This document shows, piece after piece, positions 20,187 through 32,081 of a stretch of DNA of 64,000 bases (position 1 is its first letter; each line of letters opens with the position of its first letter). Below the pieces are notes generated by a model. That model was not told the DNA's origin and made no database searches. It worked only from the letters and a program-made list of their open reading frames with translations. The DNA is from Stagonosporopsis chrysanthemi (lineage: Eukaryota; Ascomycota; Dothideomycetes; Pleosporales; Didymellaceae). The DNA lies in assembly GCA_022560025.1 (NCBI GenBank), contig JAFISE010000016.1, positions 1-64,000 of the forward strand. The letters run 5' to 3'. The position numbers and the translations under genes were made by a program.

Positions 20187-22441
20187 TCAAAACCCAATCC
20201 CCTCACCAACCGGACAATCGCCCAGGTTCTCCTGCCACGCCACCTTCGCATACGCCGGCAAATAGCTGTTCGTAGTAAAACTCTTATCCATGTAATACGC
20301 CACCTGTGCCAGATCCCAGTCGCCGCCCACATCAGGCTGGTTCAGCGCATCGACGATATAACTCGCGATGAAGTCCAAAAACACAAGGTCGACTTTGTTG
20401 GGCAGCGAGCCGTCGGCGGGGAACGAGGCGTTGGCTTGCAGGTCGTTGGGCTGGGGGAAGTGCGGGATGGTCGCGTGCGGGGTGTCGTCGCCGTCGGCGC
20501 CGAAGTCGTCGACGGTCGTGTAGCCCGGGGTCGGGGCTGTGGATTGGCGGCGGATCAGGCGGCCGGCGGGGAGGGAGCGGCGCGAGGAGGTTGCCCCCGT
20601 GTAGGAGTGGGTGAGTGGTGGGGAGATGCAGGAGTCGCGGTCTGCGGGGATGGCGGTGAAGGCGAAGTCGGAGGGGGTGAGGGAGAGCGAGCGCCGCTTT
20701 TTCTGGTAGGGGCCCGAGTTGAGGATGGAGAGGACTTTGGAGGCTTGGGTGTAGGGCACGTCCGGGAGAAATTGGAAGGCGTCGGAGAAGGGGGAGACGA
20801 TGAAGGAGTCGTCGTATGTGAAGGGGCCTTGGGCGAGATCGAAGCGGACACTGCCTGTGTTGATGATGATGAGGCGAGCATTGTCTTTGCGGGTCTCGTT
20901 TACGACCACGGTGGAAAGCGCGGTTGAGAGGAGCTTGAAGATGTTCCCGTCGGCATTAAAGGGCTTGCAATACTGGCAGTAGGTCTCTGGAGCGCAGCCG
21001 TAGAGGCGGGTCAAGTTAAGCTTGGCTCGCTCGGTGGTGATCGTAGATGAGACGACGGCGCCCTTGGGAGTGCCAAAGGCGTCGAGGTTCTGGCTGCCTT
21101 TGGCGTGATAGGCGAACGTCTGGCGGTTCCAGTCCAGGTAGCGGCGAGCGTAGCGTAGGCTGGAGGCAGATGTTGAAGTGGGCAGTTGGACACTCGCACT
21201 CACGGTCCCAGTGCTTCGGACTGACACTGCGCTTCGGGTAGGGTTCGGGACACCTTTAGGGTTCTTCTTGACCTTCTTTGCGCTGGAGTCAATACCAGAC
21301 ATGGCCAGCCATCCCAACGTCTCGCAGTAGCGGCCTGTCATAAGTTAGCTAAGATTCATGTATACGGTTCATCAAGATGTACCAGACTCCAGGGCTGTGG
21401 CTTTGTTGTCCCACACAGCAAAATCGCGGATATGCGTATGACCACCAAATCCTTGGATCGGCACATCAGGCCGCTGGCTGCGGATGGCACCGAAGACAGT
21501 GTCGAAGGAACTGCTTGATTCGTTCAATCTGACTGGGTTGTGTCCAGTCAGTACGAACAGATCGATCGGGTCCTTGTAGTTGACAGCATCGAGGAACCAC
21601 TGCTCCTTGACCATGTCAGCTGCCTTGATGACCTTCGACACATTGCTGTTGCCAGTAAAATCGAACAGAACACCAAACGCCATAATGTTTAGTCCGCGCT
21701 CGGTAGTGAAGTAGCGGTACTGCGCACCGATGTACTCAAACTTTCCTGTGGATGGGTTCTTGATCTGGACATTGCTGGTGAGGTACTTGTCGCCGTAGAC
21801 CTTCGAGAAGTTCCTGAAAGTCTCATATGCAATCTCCGTCACATACAGCTCATGGTTACCAATAGTCAAAAGATCGTACTCGACATTCTCGAAGATCGGG
21901 TTCGAAACAAGACCATTCGGCGATGTGGCGTCAGACAGCCCAGCCCCATCGTGTAGATCCTATGCACCCGTCAGCAAACCACCACGACCACGAATCCGGA
22001 AAGAACCCCACGAACCCCAGTATCAACCAGCAAGAGATCCACCCCGAGCTTATTAGCCTTCTGCTTCATATGCCGCGTAAAGCTGACAAAATCACCCCAA
22101 TCGGCACCATAGTTCTGACAACGCCGTCAGCTCTCGCCCACTAACAGCCAAAGCCAAAGCCAAAGCCAAAGCGCAGCCAAGCCTGCCGCCCCACCTACCT
22201 GCTCCTTGATATGGCCCTCAAGCCATCCATGCGTATCCGTGGTATGCAAGAAATTAATCTGGCCCCATTCCAACGGGCCCCTCGGCCCTGTTGTCGCATT
22301 GCTCGCATCAGGCTGCATGCGCCTCACGTTGCGCGTCAGCACGACGTCGTCCTTCAGCGGGCCATAGCAGCTATGAGCGCCTGCACAGGCCTGCGCCGCA
22401 GCGGTGAGCGAGGCAAGGGCGCTGAGGCTGTGTAGCCGCAT
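20187..22441 (-). CDS. Secreted calcineurin-type phosphoesterase with 5'-nucleotidase-like C-terminus
   Basis: Minus-strand exons 22441-22199, 22114-22016, 21959-21383 and 21334-20187 encode 688 residues; introns are 84, 56 and 48 nt. A signal peptide (MRLHSLSALASLTAAAQACA) starts the protein. The binuclear-metal motifs of metallophosphoesterases are all present: HTTDTHGW, VDTGDLHDG (formed only after splicing), TIGNHEL, LTGHNP and GGHTHIRD. The C-terminal half resembles the 5'-nucleotidase C-terminal domain seen in the yeast YHR202W-type group. A loop near 20500-20700 is rich in Arg/Ser pairs. It probably cleaves phosphate esters in the vacuole or outside the cell; the substrate is unknown. 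The ATG at 22441 was chosen because it opens the signal peptide; the frame is open further upstream. Confidence 0.85.
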
Positions 22442-23709
22442 TTTGGGTCTCAGTTGCAGGGTGGGTGTGAGGGTGAGGGTTGGTGGTACGGGGGCCAGTG
22501 TGACTTTTCCCGGGGAGGGGGGCAATTTATACGCGTCACGACATGGCGGAGAGATGGGTTGGGGGGAGTGGTGTCTGCAAGGCACGGCTTGCGAAGTCGA
22601 CGCACGTGTGGTTGGGGCAAGGCGGTGATAGGAGGGTGATAAGCTTCGACAAGCTAGGTGACAAGCCGTTTGGTGCCGCTAGGGGAAAGCTTGGTCGTGA
22701 ACGGGTACCTTCCTGATTGGTGGCTAGCGGCCGCAACGAGATACACACGGCGGCCATCTCCATGCGTGAGCACGGAGACTAGCGCTGGGTGTGTTTTGCT
22801 CTCTTGTGTTGGTTCGGGGAGATTTTATGTTCAGTAGCTACGTCTTGCTCTTCCGCTGCTTTGCACGTCGGTTTCGGATATTGCCCGCCTTCACAGTGCA
22901 CCGTTGTATCAGATTCCGGTATCGGCCTTGTGAAGTGTATTCAGCGACGATTCAATATCTCCTTTCCCCACCTCCCCGCAAACCCGCACCAAGACCCGAT
23001 AACACAGCACAACCAACCACCTCGTATCCCCCTGCTCTCACAAAACCCCACACTAAACAGAAACCCCTTCACCGCGTCTAAAACATCTCAATCCCAAGCC
23101 AGTAGCCAATCCCCATGAAGCATTGAAAAAAATCGACACAGCGGGCTGAAAGTAACAGTATACGCGCGCACGAAGACAACAGTATACGCACTACCATCGC
23201 CATCGAGTCTCCGTGTCGTGACACAACGAAGATGCGTATGCTGAGCTGTCCTGTGGCGCTGGAGCTTGATATAGGTAGGGAATCGCATTGGAACGCTTGA
23301 AGAATGCAGGAGCTGCTAGTTGGATAACAGTATGACGAGCAACATGCGACGTGCGAGGCCGTTTGGTGGGGGGGGGGAGGGTGTGAATGGAAGGAGGAGT
23401 AGAAACGAGTGGTAACAAAAATATCCGCGAGAATGCGAATGCGAGTGCGAGTGCGAAGTCGAGGGATTGGGGTATCTATCTACAAGAAAACAATGAATCT
23501 AGGTGTTGGTACATGGACGAGAGACGCGCGCATGCAGCGAAAATGGTCTATGCTGTCTGTCTTTCTACGCCAGTGAATGCACAAGGGACATGCTCTCCGT
23601 TCTCCTTTTTGGATCCGGGTGACGGATGTTCTCAGCTTCGTCTGCTCTTGCATTTTTGCACGCTGCAAGTTTCTCCTTCGGGCTCACCGAAATGGTATAC
23701 ATTCACTTG
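22442..23709. other. Intergenic region between two minus-strand genes
   Basis: About 1.27 kb holding the phosphoesterase promoter and the 3' region of the CIA84-like gene. It contains low-complexity patches (a G-run near 23366-23378 and GCGAATGCGAGT-type repeats near 23430-23460) and only short unsupported frames. Confidence 0.45.
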
Positions 23710-26076
23710 CTACACCTTACTCCGCGGGACCCAGCGGCTCATCTGCTCGGCCTCCTTGGGCGCCTCCATCTCCTCGGGCGCCGCTGTTTCAATTTTCCTC
23801 AGCGTGAAGGGCTTAGTGACATGTTTCCTGATTCTCTTCTCTACCAAGTCCGCTGCCAGCGACGGGGTCCCAGGCTGTGCTGTGCTGTCGACGAGACGGA
23901 ATGTGCTGCGCAGCTTGCGGACGGCGATGCGCAGGGCTTCGGCGGAGGGAGCGGGGGTCGGGCTCGGGAGGAAGAGTGTTTCGGGGATGTCCTTGGGGGA
24001 CTTGCGCTGCTCGATGGCTTGGTCGATGATGGTGTGGCGCGAGGCTGTGTAGGCGCTGGCGGCTGCCATCATTTCGTGTACGTTGGTCCAGTTGAGGAAG
24101 CGCAGAGTGTCGAGGGGGATGCCGGTCTTGCTGAGAGCGGGGGGGAGGGCGCTGGAGCCTGAGGCGGCGGGCTGGTGGGGGTCGGTGGTGAGTTCGTCGT
24201 AGATGGCGCGGAGGTCGGAAGGGGTGCCTAGGGGTGGTTGCGAGGGGTCGATGTGCATATAGAAGGGGGAGTTCTGCATGTTGAGGGGCTGGCCAGACAT
24301 GACGACTGCTTGAATGTTTTTCATCTGTGCTTGAAGAGTCTGGATCTCGAAATGCAGCTGCTCGGGGGTCATGGAAAGAGGTGAAGTTTTGGCCGCTCCC
24401 ACCTCAGGATTGTCGATTGTAGCGCGGACCCGACTTTCAATGGAAGCTGTGATGGAGTGTGCTTGCTCCTGAAGCTGCCGTTCGAAGTACTGTGCGAGAT
24501 CGGCGCGTCTGCAGGCTTTGGCAAAGGTGATCCAGTCATTGTAACTGAGTTGAGTGCCTTCGTCTGTAGCAGCGCTGACTGTGAGTGACCATATGGCCTT
24601 GACAAGGTCCTGATCCTGAATGAGACCCGCAGCTGTAAGCAGATTTCTTCGCTCGACTGCCTGGAATTTAACGCCCGCTGTTCTTGCGTCTTCGAGAGTT
24701 TGTTTGAGCAGGTCAGGAACGCGCAGCTTGCCCGCCAGAGACACCAACGATACGAAGGGCTGAACGCCGATCGACATGCCAGATTGTACTAGACCAGCGA
24801 CACATTCGTGCGCGGTGACAGCTAGGGTGTTTCGGAAGAGGTCCTCTTCAGGCGTGAAGTCTTGACCGGCGGCCTTCTCTGGGAGCAGGAATTCAAAAGC
24901 TTTGATAAACTGCCCGACGTGGACACTGACAAGGCCTCCACCACACTGCTGGTAAGCATACAGGGCGTTGGCAATGGCACGCAAAATCTTGAAGCGGTCC
25001 TCGAGGAGAGGTGCTTGGGTCATGGCTACTCGCAGTCTATTCACCAGAGTCGTGACATGAGCGCCACTGATTTGTACTCCAGAGCGGCATGCGAGGAGGT
25101 ACGCGGTATAGGCTTCGTGTATAGGCCGTTCGGTGACGAACAGCTCAAAGATGCGGGGCGGAGTCTGGCCAGGGTAGAGACGAAGAATGGTGTCAAGACC
25201 GAGGTATGCCTTCTTCCAGTCGTGCGAACGGAGGCGAGCTGTGATTATGCCTTGCAGCAGGGTCGTGGGCAGGCCGATGATGTGCACAGGCTGCGTACGG
25301 TCGGGGACGATGGCGTCAGGCGAGAGATGGTACTCGGCGAAGGTGCCGGGGAAGCGCTTTAGGCCTTCCTCGTACAGGTCCTCCAGCTCGGCGAGTGGCA
25401 TCAAGTTGGCATAGCTCAGCAGCTCTATGGCAGCGCCGTACGCAGCCTGCGAGACGTGGGTGTCATCCTGCTCGGTGAGCCACTGCCACAGCGCACGGCC
25501 GTCGGCGAAGTGCTTGGCGTCTTTGTAGATGCCCAGCAGGTGTACGTATGCAAAGTGATGCGGCGGCAGTGCGCCTTTCTTGAGGTCTGCGACCATCTGC
25601 TCGGCGAAGGGGAGAAGGTCGGCCAGCCGCGAGGGAGCCTTCCTGGCCACGTCGCGGCGCACGCTGGCATGGAGAGCCTGGCACATCACGTGCGTGGCCC
25701 TGCTGTCGAGGATGCCCGCCTCCAGGGCGTGCGGGTAAAGTTCGCGCAGCTGCTGCAGATCGCGGCTGTCACAAGCCTGCCGCACGGCCAGCGCCAGCTC
25801 GAGAAGCTGCGGAGTCGCCTCTGGGGCCTCGTCACGCCTTTCCTTTCGCCTTGCCTGCTGCTGCTCGCGCTTGCGCATCTCGAGAAAGTAGCTCCGCCCG
25901 CTCTTCTTGCCCTTGGCGGCGTTGTTGCAGCATCGTGGAGTGCTCGAGATGGATCGCTGCGCGCTGTGGAGGGCGCCAACGGCGACGGGAACCGTCGCGC
26001 GCAGCAGGCGAGGGGCGAGGAACGGCGCCGATGGACAGACGACAGCGGCGAGGGGAATGCGCGTCAGCGTGGGCAT
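23710..26076 (-). CDS. cia84: CIA84-like mitochondrial complex I assembly protein
   Basis: A single exon of 788 residues from the ATG at 26076. The frame is open upstream but only through a GTG at 26250, which a nuclear fungal gene would not use. Residues 1-50 (MPTLTRIPLAAVV..., LLRATVPVAVGALHSAQRSI) form a clear mitochondrial presequence. The body is all-helical with paired-helix, pentatricopeptide-like segments. Stretches such as YGAAIELLSYANLMPLAELE, GLKRFPGTFAEYHLSPDAIV and AYLGLDTILRLYPGQTPPR match what I recall of the Neurospora CIA84 family, a chaperone that binds the membrane-arm intermediate of NADH:ubiquinone oxidoreductase. Another mitochondrial PPR-type RNA or translation factor is the main alternative. 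It is divergent from coatomer zeta across 236 bases. Confidence 0.65.
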   Translation of the reverse strand: MPTLTRIPLAAVVCPSAPFLAPRLLRATVPVAVGALHSAQRSISSTPRCCNNAAKGKKSGRSYFLEMRKREQQQARRKERRDEAPEATPQLLELALAVRQACDSRDLQQLRELYPHALEAGILDSRATHVMCQALHASVRRDVARKAPSRLADLLPFAEQMVADLKKGALPPHHFAYVHLLGIYKDAKHFADGRALWQWLTEQDDTHVSQAAYGAAIELLSYANLMPLAELEDLYEEGLKRFPGTFAEYHLSPDAIVPDRTQPVHIIGLPTTLLQGIITARLRSHDWKKAYLGLDTILRLYPGQTPPRIFELFVTERPIHEAYTAYLLACRSGVQISGAHVTTLVNRLRVAMTQAPLLEDRFKILRAIANALYAYQQCGGGLVSVHVGQFIKAFEFLLPEKAAGQDFTPEEDLFRNTLAVTAHECVAGLVQSGMSIGVQPFVSLVSLAGKLRVPDLLKQTLEDARTAGVKFQAVERRNLLTAAGLIQDQDLVKAIWSLTVSAATDEGTQLSYNDWITFAKACRRADLAQYFERQLQEQAHSITASIESRVRATIDNPEVGAAKTSPLSMTPEQLHFEIQTLQAQMKNIQAVVMSGQPLNMQNSPFYMHIDPSQPPLGTPSDLRAIYDELTTDPHQPAASGSSALPPALSKTGIPLDTLRFLNWTNVHEMMAAASAYTASRHTIIDQAIEQRKSPKDIPETLFLPSPTPAPSAEALRIAVRKLRSTFRLVDSTAQPGTPSLAADLVEKRIRKHVTKPFTLRKIETAAPEEMEAPKEAEQMSRWVPRSKV

Positions 26077-26312
26077 CTGTGCGGATGGGCGTAGGTGGAC
26101 GCTGCGGGTGAAGCGCAGCACGGCGCGCCGAACTTTTATGAGATGCGACGACGCCCCGTCTCCGTCTCCTCCGTCTCCTCCGTCTCCTCCGTGATTGGCC
26201 GGCGCTCCGCTGCGGCGCGCGCAACGAGCCCTGGAGACAGCTTGCAACACCCCACACCCACCGATTGAAGCTCACAGCCTGCGCAGCCCGCCCCAGACAC
26301 CCGACCGCCGCC
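26077..26312. promoter_or_regulatory. Shared promoter of the CIA84-like and coatomer zeta genes
   Basis: Only 236 bases separate the two divergent ATGs, so both promoters must lie here or overlap leaders. The region holds four TCCGTCTCC-type hexamer-rich units near 26158-26191 and a CTGATTGGC/GCCAATC-like CCAAT box near 26192-26200 on the minus strand. No TATA box is seen, as is usual for housekeeping genes. Confidence 0.5.
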
Positions 26313-27114
26313 ATGTCGCGCCCGCTCTCCCTCTTCAGCGTCCAGGCGATCCTGATCCTCTCCATTGACGATGGCTCGCGCATCCTGACCAAGTACTACT
26401 CGAATCCCCACCCGCCGCAGGGCAACCAGGGCGACTACCCCGGCCAGATCGCGTACAAGACGGTCAAGGACCAGAAGGCGTTCGAGAAGGGGCTGCTGGG
26501 TATGGCTGCATTGCGAACGCACGCAGAACGTTGCACACCATCTGACACGCCGCAGAGAAGACAGCAAAGCAGACGACCGACATCATCCTCTATGACCAGA
26601 AGATTGTCGTCTTCAAGATGGAGTCCGACGTCATGCTCTACGTCGTGGGCAGCGCCGAGGAGAACGAGGTCCTGCTGTACAGGTATGGGAAAGAGAGGCT
26701 GGGTCAGGGAACTTGCACTAATCACCAAACAGCGTCGTCCTTGCGCTGCGAGACTCGCTCAACATCCTCCTGAAGTGAGCGCTGCCACAGCTTCAACCCA
26801 CCCACCAAAGCTGACACGCCATAGGAACTCTGTCGACAAGCGCACCGTCATCGAGAACTATGACCTTGTGGTATGTTTGGGTAACAACACCCGATGCTCA
26901 CGCTGACTCTCCCCAGTCGCTCGCCGTCGACGAGCTCGTGGACGACGGCATCATTCTCGAGACTGACCCCGTCGTCGTCGCCTCGCGTGTCAGCAAGCCT
27001 CCCGCGCAGGACGTGACGTCGATGAAGAACATCGACCTCTCTGAACAGGGTCTGATGAACATGTGGGACTTTGGAAAGAGGCAGCTGGCCGAGAGGATAC
27101 GACAGGGGCTGTGA
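26313..27114 (+). CDS. RET3: Coatomer subunit zeta (COPI)
   Basis: Five exons, 26313-26499, 26556-26682, 26733-26774, 26825-26870 and 26917-27114, total 600 nt for 199 residues, the usual size. The protein is the small longin-like subunit of the COPI F-subcomplex that pairs with gamma-COP and coats retrograde Golgi vesicles. Recognisable segments are QAILILSIDDGSRILTKYY, KTTDIILYDQKIVVFK-type strand, VMLYVVGSAEENEVLLYSV, LDSLNILLKN-type and ELVDDGIILETDP. Introns are 46-56 nt, and the dense intron set is typical of this small conserved gene. It reads away from the CIA84-like gene and is followed by Rqc2 on the same strand. Confidence 0.93.
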
Positions 27115-27447
27115 TTGGATTATGGACAGGCGCGGCGTTGCAGGCGTTCTTAATGGCAAAATGAGCATAGCAGGGGCATCTTGATGGTTGCAGCTTGATA
27201 GATCGGAAGGATGGTGCATACAATGCGAATGCGCGTCCCATCGTGACCGCTGGCCCAGAGGGTGTTTCTGGATGGTGTGCTCCACGATTCCCGCAAAGCG
27301 CTCTTTTTTTTTTTTTTTTTTTTTGGTTGTTTCTCGCTCTAACAATTGCAAGCCTCGACACGCGATTCATTGATGATGTACTTGGCGCGGGCCGCATCGA
27401 TTCCGTCATAGCAACCCACCCCACCAGACTTTGCACACAACGCAACC
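27115..27447. other. Spacer between coatomer zeta and Rqc2
   Basis: About 330 bases with a T-run of roughly 21 bases at 27304-27324 preceded by GCAAAGCGCTC. On the plus strand it could belong to the Rqc2 promoter (nucleosome-excluding poly(dA:dT) tract). The ATG of Rqc2 follows an ACACAACGCAACC leader. No gene. Confidence 0.5.
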
Positions 27448-30400
27448 ATGAAGCAGCGATTCTCCAGCTTGGACGTGAAGGTCGGTCGCGCTCGCAGAGT
27501 TCGAGTCATATGACTAACCTGCTCAGGTCATTGCGCATGAGCTGTCCAAGGCGCTGACATCCTTGCGCGTTACCAATGTCTACGATCTCTCATCAGTAAG
27601 CAGCGAGCTCTGAGTAGCTGTGACTGCAAAAGCCTCTGACACCAGCACAGCGCATCTTCCTGATCAAGTTCCACAAGCCCGACCACCGCGAGCAGCTGCT
27701 GATCGATTCCGGCTTCCGCTGCCACCTTACCGACTATGCCCGCACCACGGCCGCCGCACCCTCAGCCTTCGTGGCCAAGCTACGCAAGTACCTGAAGACT
27801 CGGAGGGTCACCTCGGTCTCCCAGGTCGGCACCGACCGTATCCTCGAATTCCAGTTCTCCGACGGCCTGTATAGATTATATCTCGAGTTCTACGCCGGCG
27901 GCAACATTGTTCTGACTGATGGCGATCTTAACATCCTCGCATTGCTGCGAAATGTCGAGGAAGGCGAGGAGCACGAGAAGTTGAGGGCCGGGCTGCAGTA
28001 CAACCTGTCGTTGCGACAAAATTACGCAGGCGTACCGGAGCTCACGAAGGAGCGTATTCGCCATGGTCTGCAAAAGGCTGTTGATCGCCAACAGGCGCAG
28101 CCTGAAGCATCTGGTAAAAAGGCGAAGAAGGCTGGTAAGGATGCATTGAGGAAGGCCCTGGCAACCTCCATCACAGAATTGCCGCCGCTACTCGTCGACC
28201 ACGCGCTCCATGTTGCCAAGTATGACTCGACCTTGAAGCCAGAGCAAGTGCTTGCAGACGACAGCTTGTTGGATCAGTTGTTGACTGTCTTGCAAGACGC
28301 CCTGAGGATGACACAGGAGATCACCGAGCCAGATCAGGTTAAGGGCTACATTCTGGCCAAGCCGAATCCTGCGGCGCAAAGCACGGAAGAGGAGGGTTCT
28401 GAGAAGAGTAGGCTGCTATACGACGATTTCCACCCGTTCCGACCCGCGCAGTTTGAGAACACAGACCTGGCCTTCCTCGAGTTCGATACCTTTGGCAAGG
28501 CTGTTGATGAGTTTTTCTCCTCCATCGAAGGTCAAAAGTTAGAGTCGAAGCTCCAAGAACGCGAAGCAAATGCGAAGAAGAAGCTCGAGAAGGCGCGCAA
28601 AGAGCACGAGGAGCGCATTGGCGGGCTGCAGAAAGCGCAAGAGCTGGACTTCCGCAAAGCAGAAGCTATCCTCGCGAATGTCCACCGTGTCACCGAGGCT
28701 ACCGAAGCAATCAACGGACTCATCACACAGGGCATGGACTGGGTGGACATTGGCCGTCTGATTGAGCGAGAACAAACAGCCGGTAACGCGGTCGCGCAAC
28801 TCATCAGGCTCCCTCTCAAGCTGCAAGAGAACACCATCACCCTACTTCTGGACGAGAACACCTGGTCCGAAGGCCAAGACGAGGCAGATGAAGGCAACGA
28901 GACTAGCTCAGTGAGTGAGGACACCGACGATGAGGGTGGCGACAAGAAGAAGCAGTCGGCACCGGTTAAGGTGGCCGCCCAGCCGAAGCTTACCATTGAC
29001 ATCGACCTTGCCTTGTCCGCATGGGCAAACTCGACCGAATACTTTGACTCCAAAAAGACTGCGGCTAGCAAGGAAGAGCGCACACTCCAAGCGTCTGAGC
29101 GCGCACTCAAGAGCCACGAGAAGAAGGTGGCCGAAGACCTCAAGAAGGGCCTCAAACAAGAGAAGGAGGTTCTACGACCTGTGCGCAAGCAGCAGTGGTT
29201 CGAGAAGTACATTTACTTCATCTCCTCAGATGGCTACCTCGTGCTGGGTGGCAAGGATGCTCAACAGAACGAGATCATCTACCGGAAGTATCTGCGAAAG
29301 GGCGACGTCTACGTTCATTCTGATCTGAAAGGCTCCATCCCAATGATCATCAAGAACAACCCAAATACGCCAGATGCGCCGATACCACCATCGACGCTCT
29401 CACAGGCAGGCAACCTGTCTGTATGCACATCGGAAGCATGGGACTCGAAGGCTGTCATGTCGGCATGGTGGGTGCTTGCTGACGGCGTCACGAAAACTGG
29501 CCAGACTGGAGAGTTCCTGCCGCCGGGAATTTTCAACATCAAGGGCAAAAAGGAATACCTGCCACCAGCTCAACTCATCGTTGGCCTTGGCGTCATGTTC
29601 GAGATCAGCGAGGACAGCAAAGCTCGCCACAACAAACACCGAATCCAGGGTGGCGTCCTCGCTCCTACCACTGCAGAGGAAGAGGCGGAGCTCGCACAGG
29701 AGAAAAGTGCTGCACAGGCCAATGAGGACGCGGACAGCGACGACGATGACGCTTTTCCAGACGCAAAGATGGCTTCTGACTCTGAAGAGGATTTCCCCGA
29801 TGCGAAGATGGATCACTCCGACGAGAGTGACGCTGAGTCTGAGGCCGAGGCACCAACAAATCCACTACAGTCAAAGACTGCAGACCAAAAGGCTGACTCG
29901 GAAGATGAGAACGAGGACGTGCCTTCGCCTCAGAGTGAGCCTACTGCTACCGGCTCAGACAACGACGCCGCAAAGACGCAAGGCAAGGGCAAGACCGAAG
30001 ACAAGTCTGGCCCCCGGCACTTATCAGCGCGAGAACGCCGCCTCCTGAGGAAAGGACAGCTCCCTGATGCTATACCGGGTTCTGCTGCCGCCGAAGATAA
30101 TGAAGACGACGGCAACTCGGTCGGCGACGAATCGAAGCCCGTATTACGCGCACCAGGCACCGTCACCTCACAAGCAACCAAGAACAGCTCAGCACCCCTC
30201 CCCCGCGGCAAACGCGGCAAGGCAAAGAAGCTAGCGACCAAGTACGCCGCCCAAGACGAAGAAGATCGCGCCCTTGCTATGCGCCTTCTAGGCTCCAAGT
30301 CTGGGCAAGTCGCTGCCGAAACCGCTGCAAACGACGCGCGCAAGAAAGAAGAAGAGGCCGCGGCCAACAAACAACGCCGCCGCGAACAGCACCAGCGGAC

Positions 30401-30890
30401 CCAAGAAAAGGGCAAAGCAGCCGAAGAAGCGCGTCGCGCGGCTCTCGAAAACGACGCCGACGACGGCGAAGACGACGAGACCCTCAAATCGCACCTCCTC
30501 AACCTCGACGCCTTCACCGGCCGGCCCCTCCCCGGCGACACAATCCTCACCGCGATCCCCGTCGCCGCGCCCTGGGCCGCGCTCGCCAGCTACAAGTATA
30601 AAGCCAAGATCCAGCCCGGATCGACAAAGCGCGGAAAAGCGGTCAAGGAGGTGCTGGCCATCTGGGACCACGCGGGCAAAGACCCGAAGATTCTGGACCG
30701 CCATGCCGCGGACGTCGAGCGCATCTGGCCCCGCGAGATTGAGCTGATTCGCGCGTGGAAGGAGCCCGAGGTTGTGAGCACGCTGCCGGTGGCGAAGGTG
30801 AGGGTTATGATTGCGGGGGGCAGGAAGGGGGCGGCGGCTGCGAAGGGGAAGAAGAGTGCGAGAGGGGGGAGGGGGAGTAAGAAGAAGTAG
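27448..30890 (+). CDS. RQC2: Rqc2/NEMF ribosome quality control factor
   Basis: Exons 27448-27480, 27527-27595 and 27651-30890 give 1113 residues; introns are 46 and 55 nt. The tiny first exon encodes MKQRFSSLDVK, the invariant start of the family, joined to VIAHELSKAL. Rqc2 binds 60S subunits with stalled peptidyl-tRNA, helps the ligase Ltn1 and adds C-terminal Ala/Thr tails. The NFACT-N domain covers about residues 1-190 (RCHLTDYARTTAAAPSAFV, QVGTDRILEFQF), a helical coiled region follows, NFACT-R spans about 545-670 (KYIYFISSDGYLVLGGKDAQ, YVHSDLKGS, GNLSVCTSEAWDSKAV), a long acidic Asp/Glu/Ser segment lies near 728-808, and the NFACT-C end (PVAAPWAALASYKYKAK) is near 985-1078. The C-terminus ends in Gly/Lys/Arg-rich residues. 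Gene-finding from the first long frame alone would miss the first 34 residues. Confidence 0.95.
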
Positions 30891-31211
30891 GGGGGGTGAG
30901 CGGAGCGTAGCTAAGTATAGCTGAGCATAGCTGCATACCTAACCATCACCAAGCCGCACTAAACAGTTTCCAACCCCCAACCCCCCTTCTTTTCCTCCTT
31001 TCAACCCATTCGTAACCATACCTCTTCTCAACAGCTGCTATAGCGCATCGTTCCCCACCCTGCCTCTCTCTTTCCCTCCGTCTCTCTACCTCCCTCTCTC
31101 AATCTAGCCATCACACACGGCATCCTCCACGGCACGGCATTTCCCCAGCCACGTCAGCCATGCCACAGTGCAACCGTCTCGTGTCACATATCAGCTCCAG
31201 TACTGCACAGC

Positions 31212-31256
31212 CTCATCTCATCTCATCTCATCTCATCAAGTCAAGTCAAGTCAAGT
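31212..31256. repeat. Two adjoining pentanucleotide repeats
   Basis: Five CTCAT units (31212-31236) are followed directly by four CAAGT units (31237-31256) and then a degenerate CGAGT copy. A likely length-variable microsatellite. Confidence 0.9.
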
Positions 31257-31646
31257 CGAGTCGAAGCAAGGACAGAGACTAGTGTGACTGCTGGACTCAC
31301 AGCCGAAAAACATGTATAGTGCGTAGGAAGTAGAGTGACAACGACGGATACACGCACACCGGGCACACAGGAATCTGCTATCTGTTGCATGCTGGTGTCT
31401 CTCAGGCTATTATTGAAACCGCTCTTGAGGCGCGTAAGAAAGATTGCCTCGAATGCCGTGGTTGTGACAGTCTTCTTCCCAAGCTCTCAAACACCCAAAT
31501 GCTCTCTTCTGTAAAACGGGCCTGCAAAACCTCGACAACGGCTCACCTCGAGTGGGAGTGAGTATACATATAGGGGGGTAGCGGTAAGCAAGAAGCAATC
31601 ACCCATCTCGTCCGCTTTTACGGTTTTCCACGTTCCTTCTCTTTCT

Positions 31647-31679
31647 ACACACACACAAACACACACACACACACACACA
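31647..31679. repeat. CA dinucleotide microsatellite
   Basis: About 16 AC units with a single interruption (AAAC) near 31658. Likely variable between strains. Confidence 0.9.
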
Positions 31680-32081
31680 TGTGCCGCCTCTTGGAAAACT
31701 CTCGAAATCAGGAATTCCGATGGTATATTCAATGTTTTGCTCCCTTTCGGCCTGAAATCGAAGAAATCTTTTGCAACAAAAGTAAAATGACGGAATCGGT
31801 CTGCTAGTCTGCCTTCCTAAAGCTTCTGGCAAACCCAAGATGCTGTGCGTGTTTCTTTCTGAGATTGGCTTTCGTGGCGCGAGAACGTACTGGTCTTTTT
31901 GCGCGGCGGAAAAGCTTGGAGCTGGCAAAAGCTACTTGGCGGAAGGTTTTGTTTGCGCCGCCCTGTATTGAAGTCTCATATTATCACTTTCAATAGAAGG
32001 TGTCGAACTCTTATCGGTGTTAATAGACGGATCGTAATGTGCCCTTGAAAGCTTTGATGAGATACCTGTATTTTTTCTCTT

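Larger units (their letters stand above)
30891..32081. other. Intergenic region with simple repeats
   Basis: About 1.2 kb between the Rqc2 stop and the stop of the hypothetical protein. It contains pyrimidine-rich DNA, two pentamer arrays (31212-31256) and a CA dinucleotide repeat (31647-31679). Minus-strand frames across the CA repeat (Cys-Val runs) are artefacts of the repeat. No gene supported. Confidence 0.5.

Noticed and set aside
26077..26250. Upstream extension of the CIA84-like protein by 58 residues
   Set aside because: It starts at GTG, covers the divergent promoter and reads as GGDGG repeats. The ATG at 26076 opens a proper mitochondrial presequence.
30891..31300. CRISPR-like spacing in the short repeats
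   Set aside because: They are adjoining pentamers without spacers, and the genome is eukaryotic.
31487..31928. Minus-strand frames with Cys-Val repeats
   Set aside because: They are produced by the CA microsatellite and have no start or composition support outside it.
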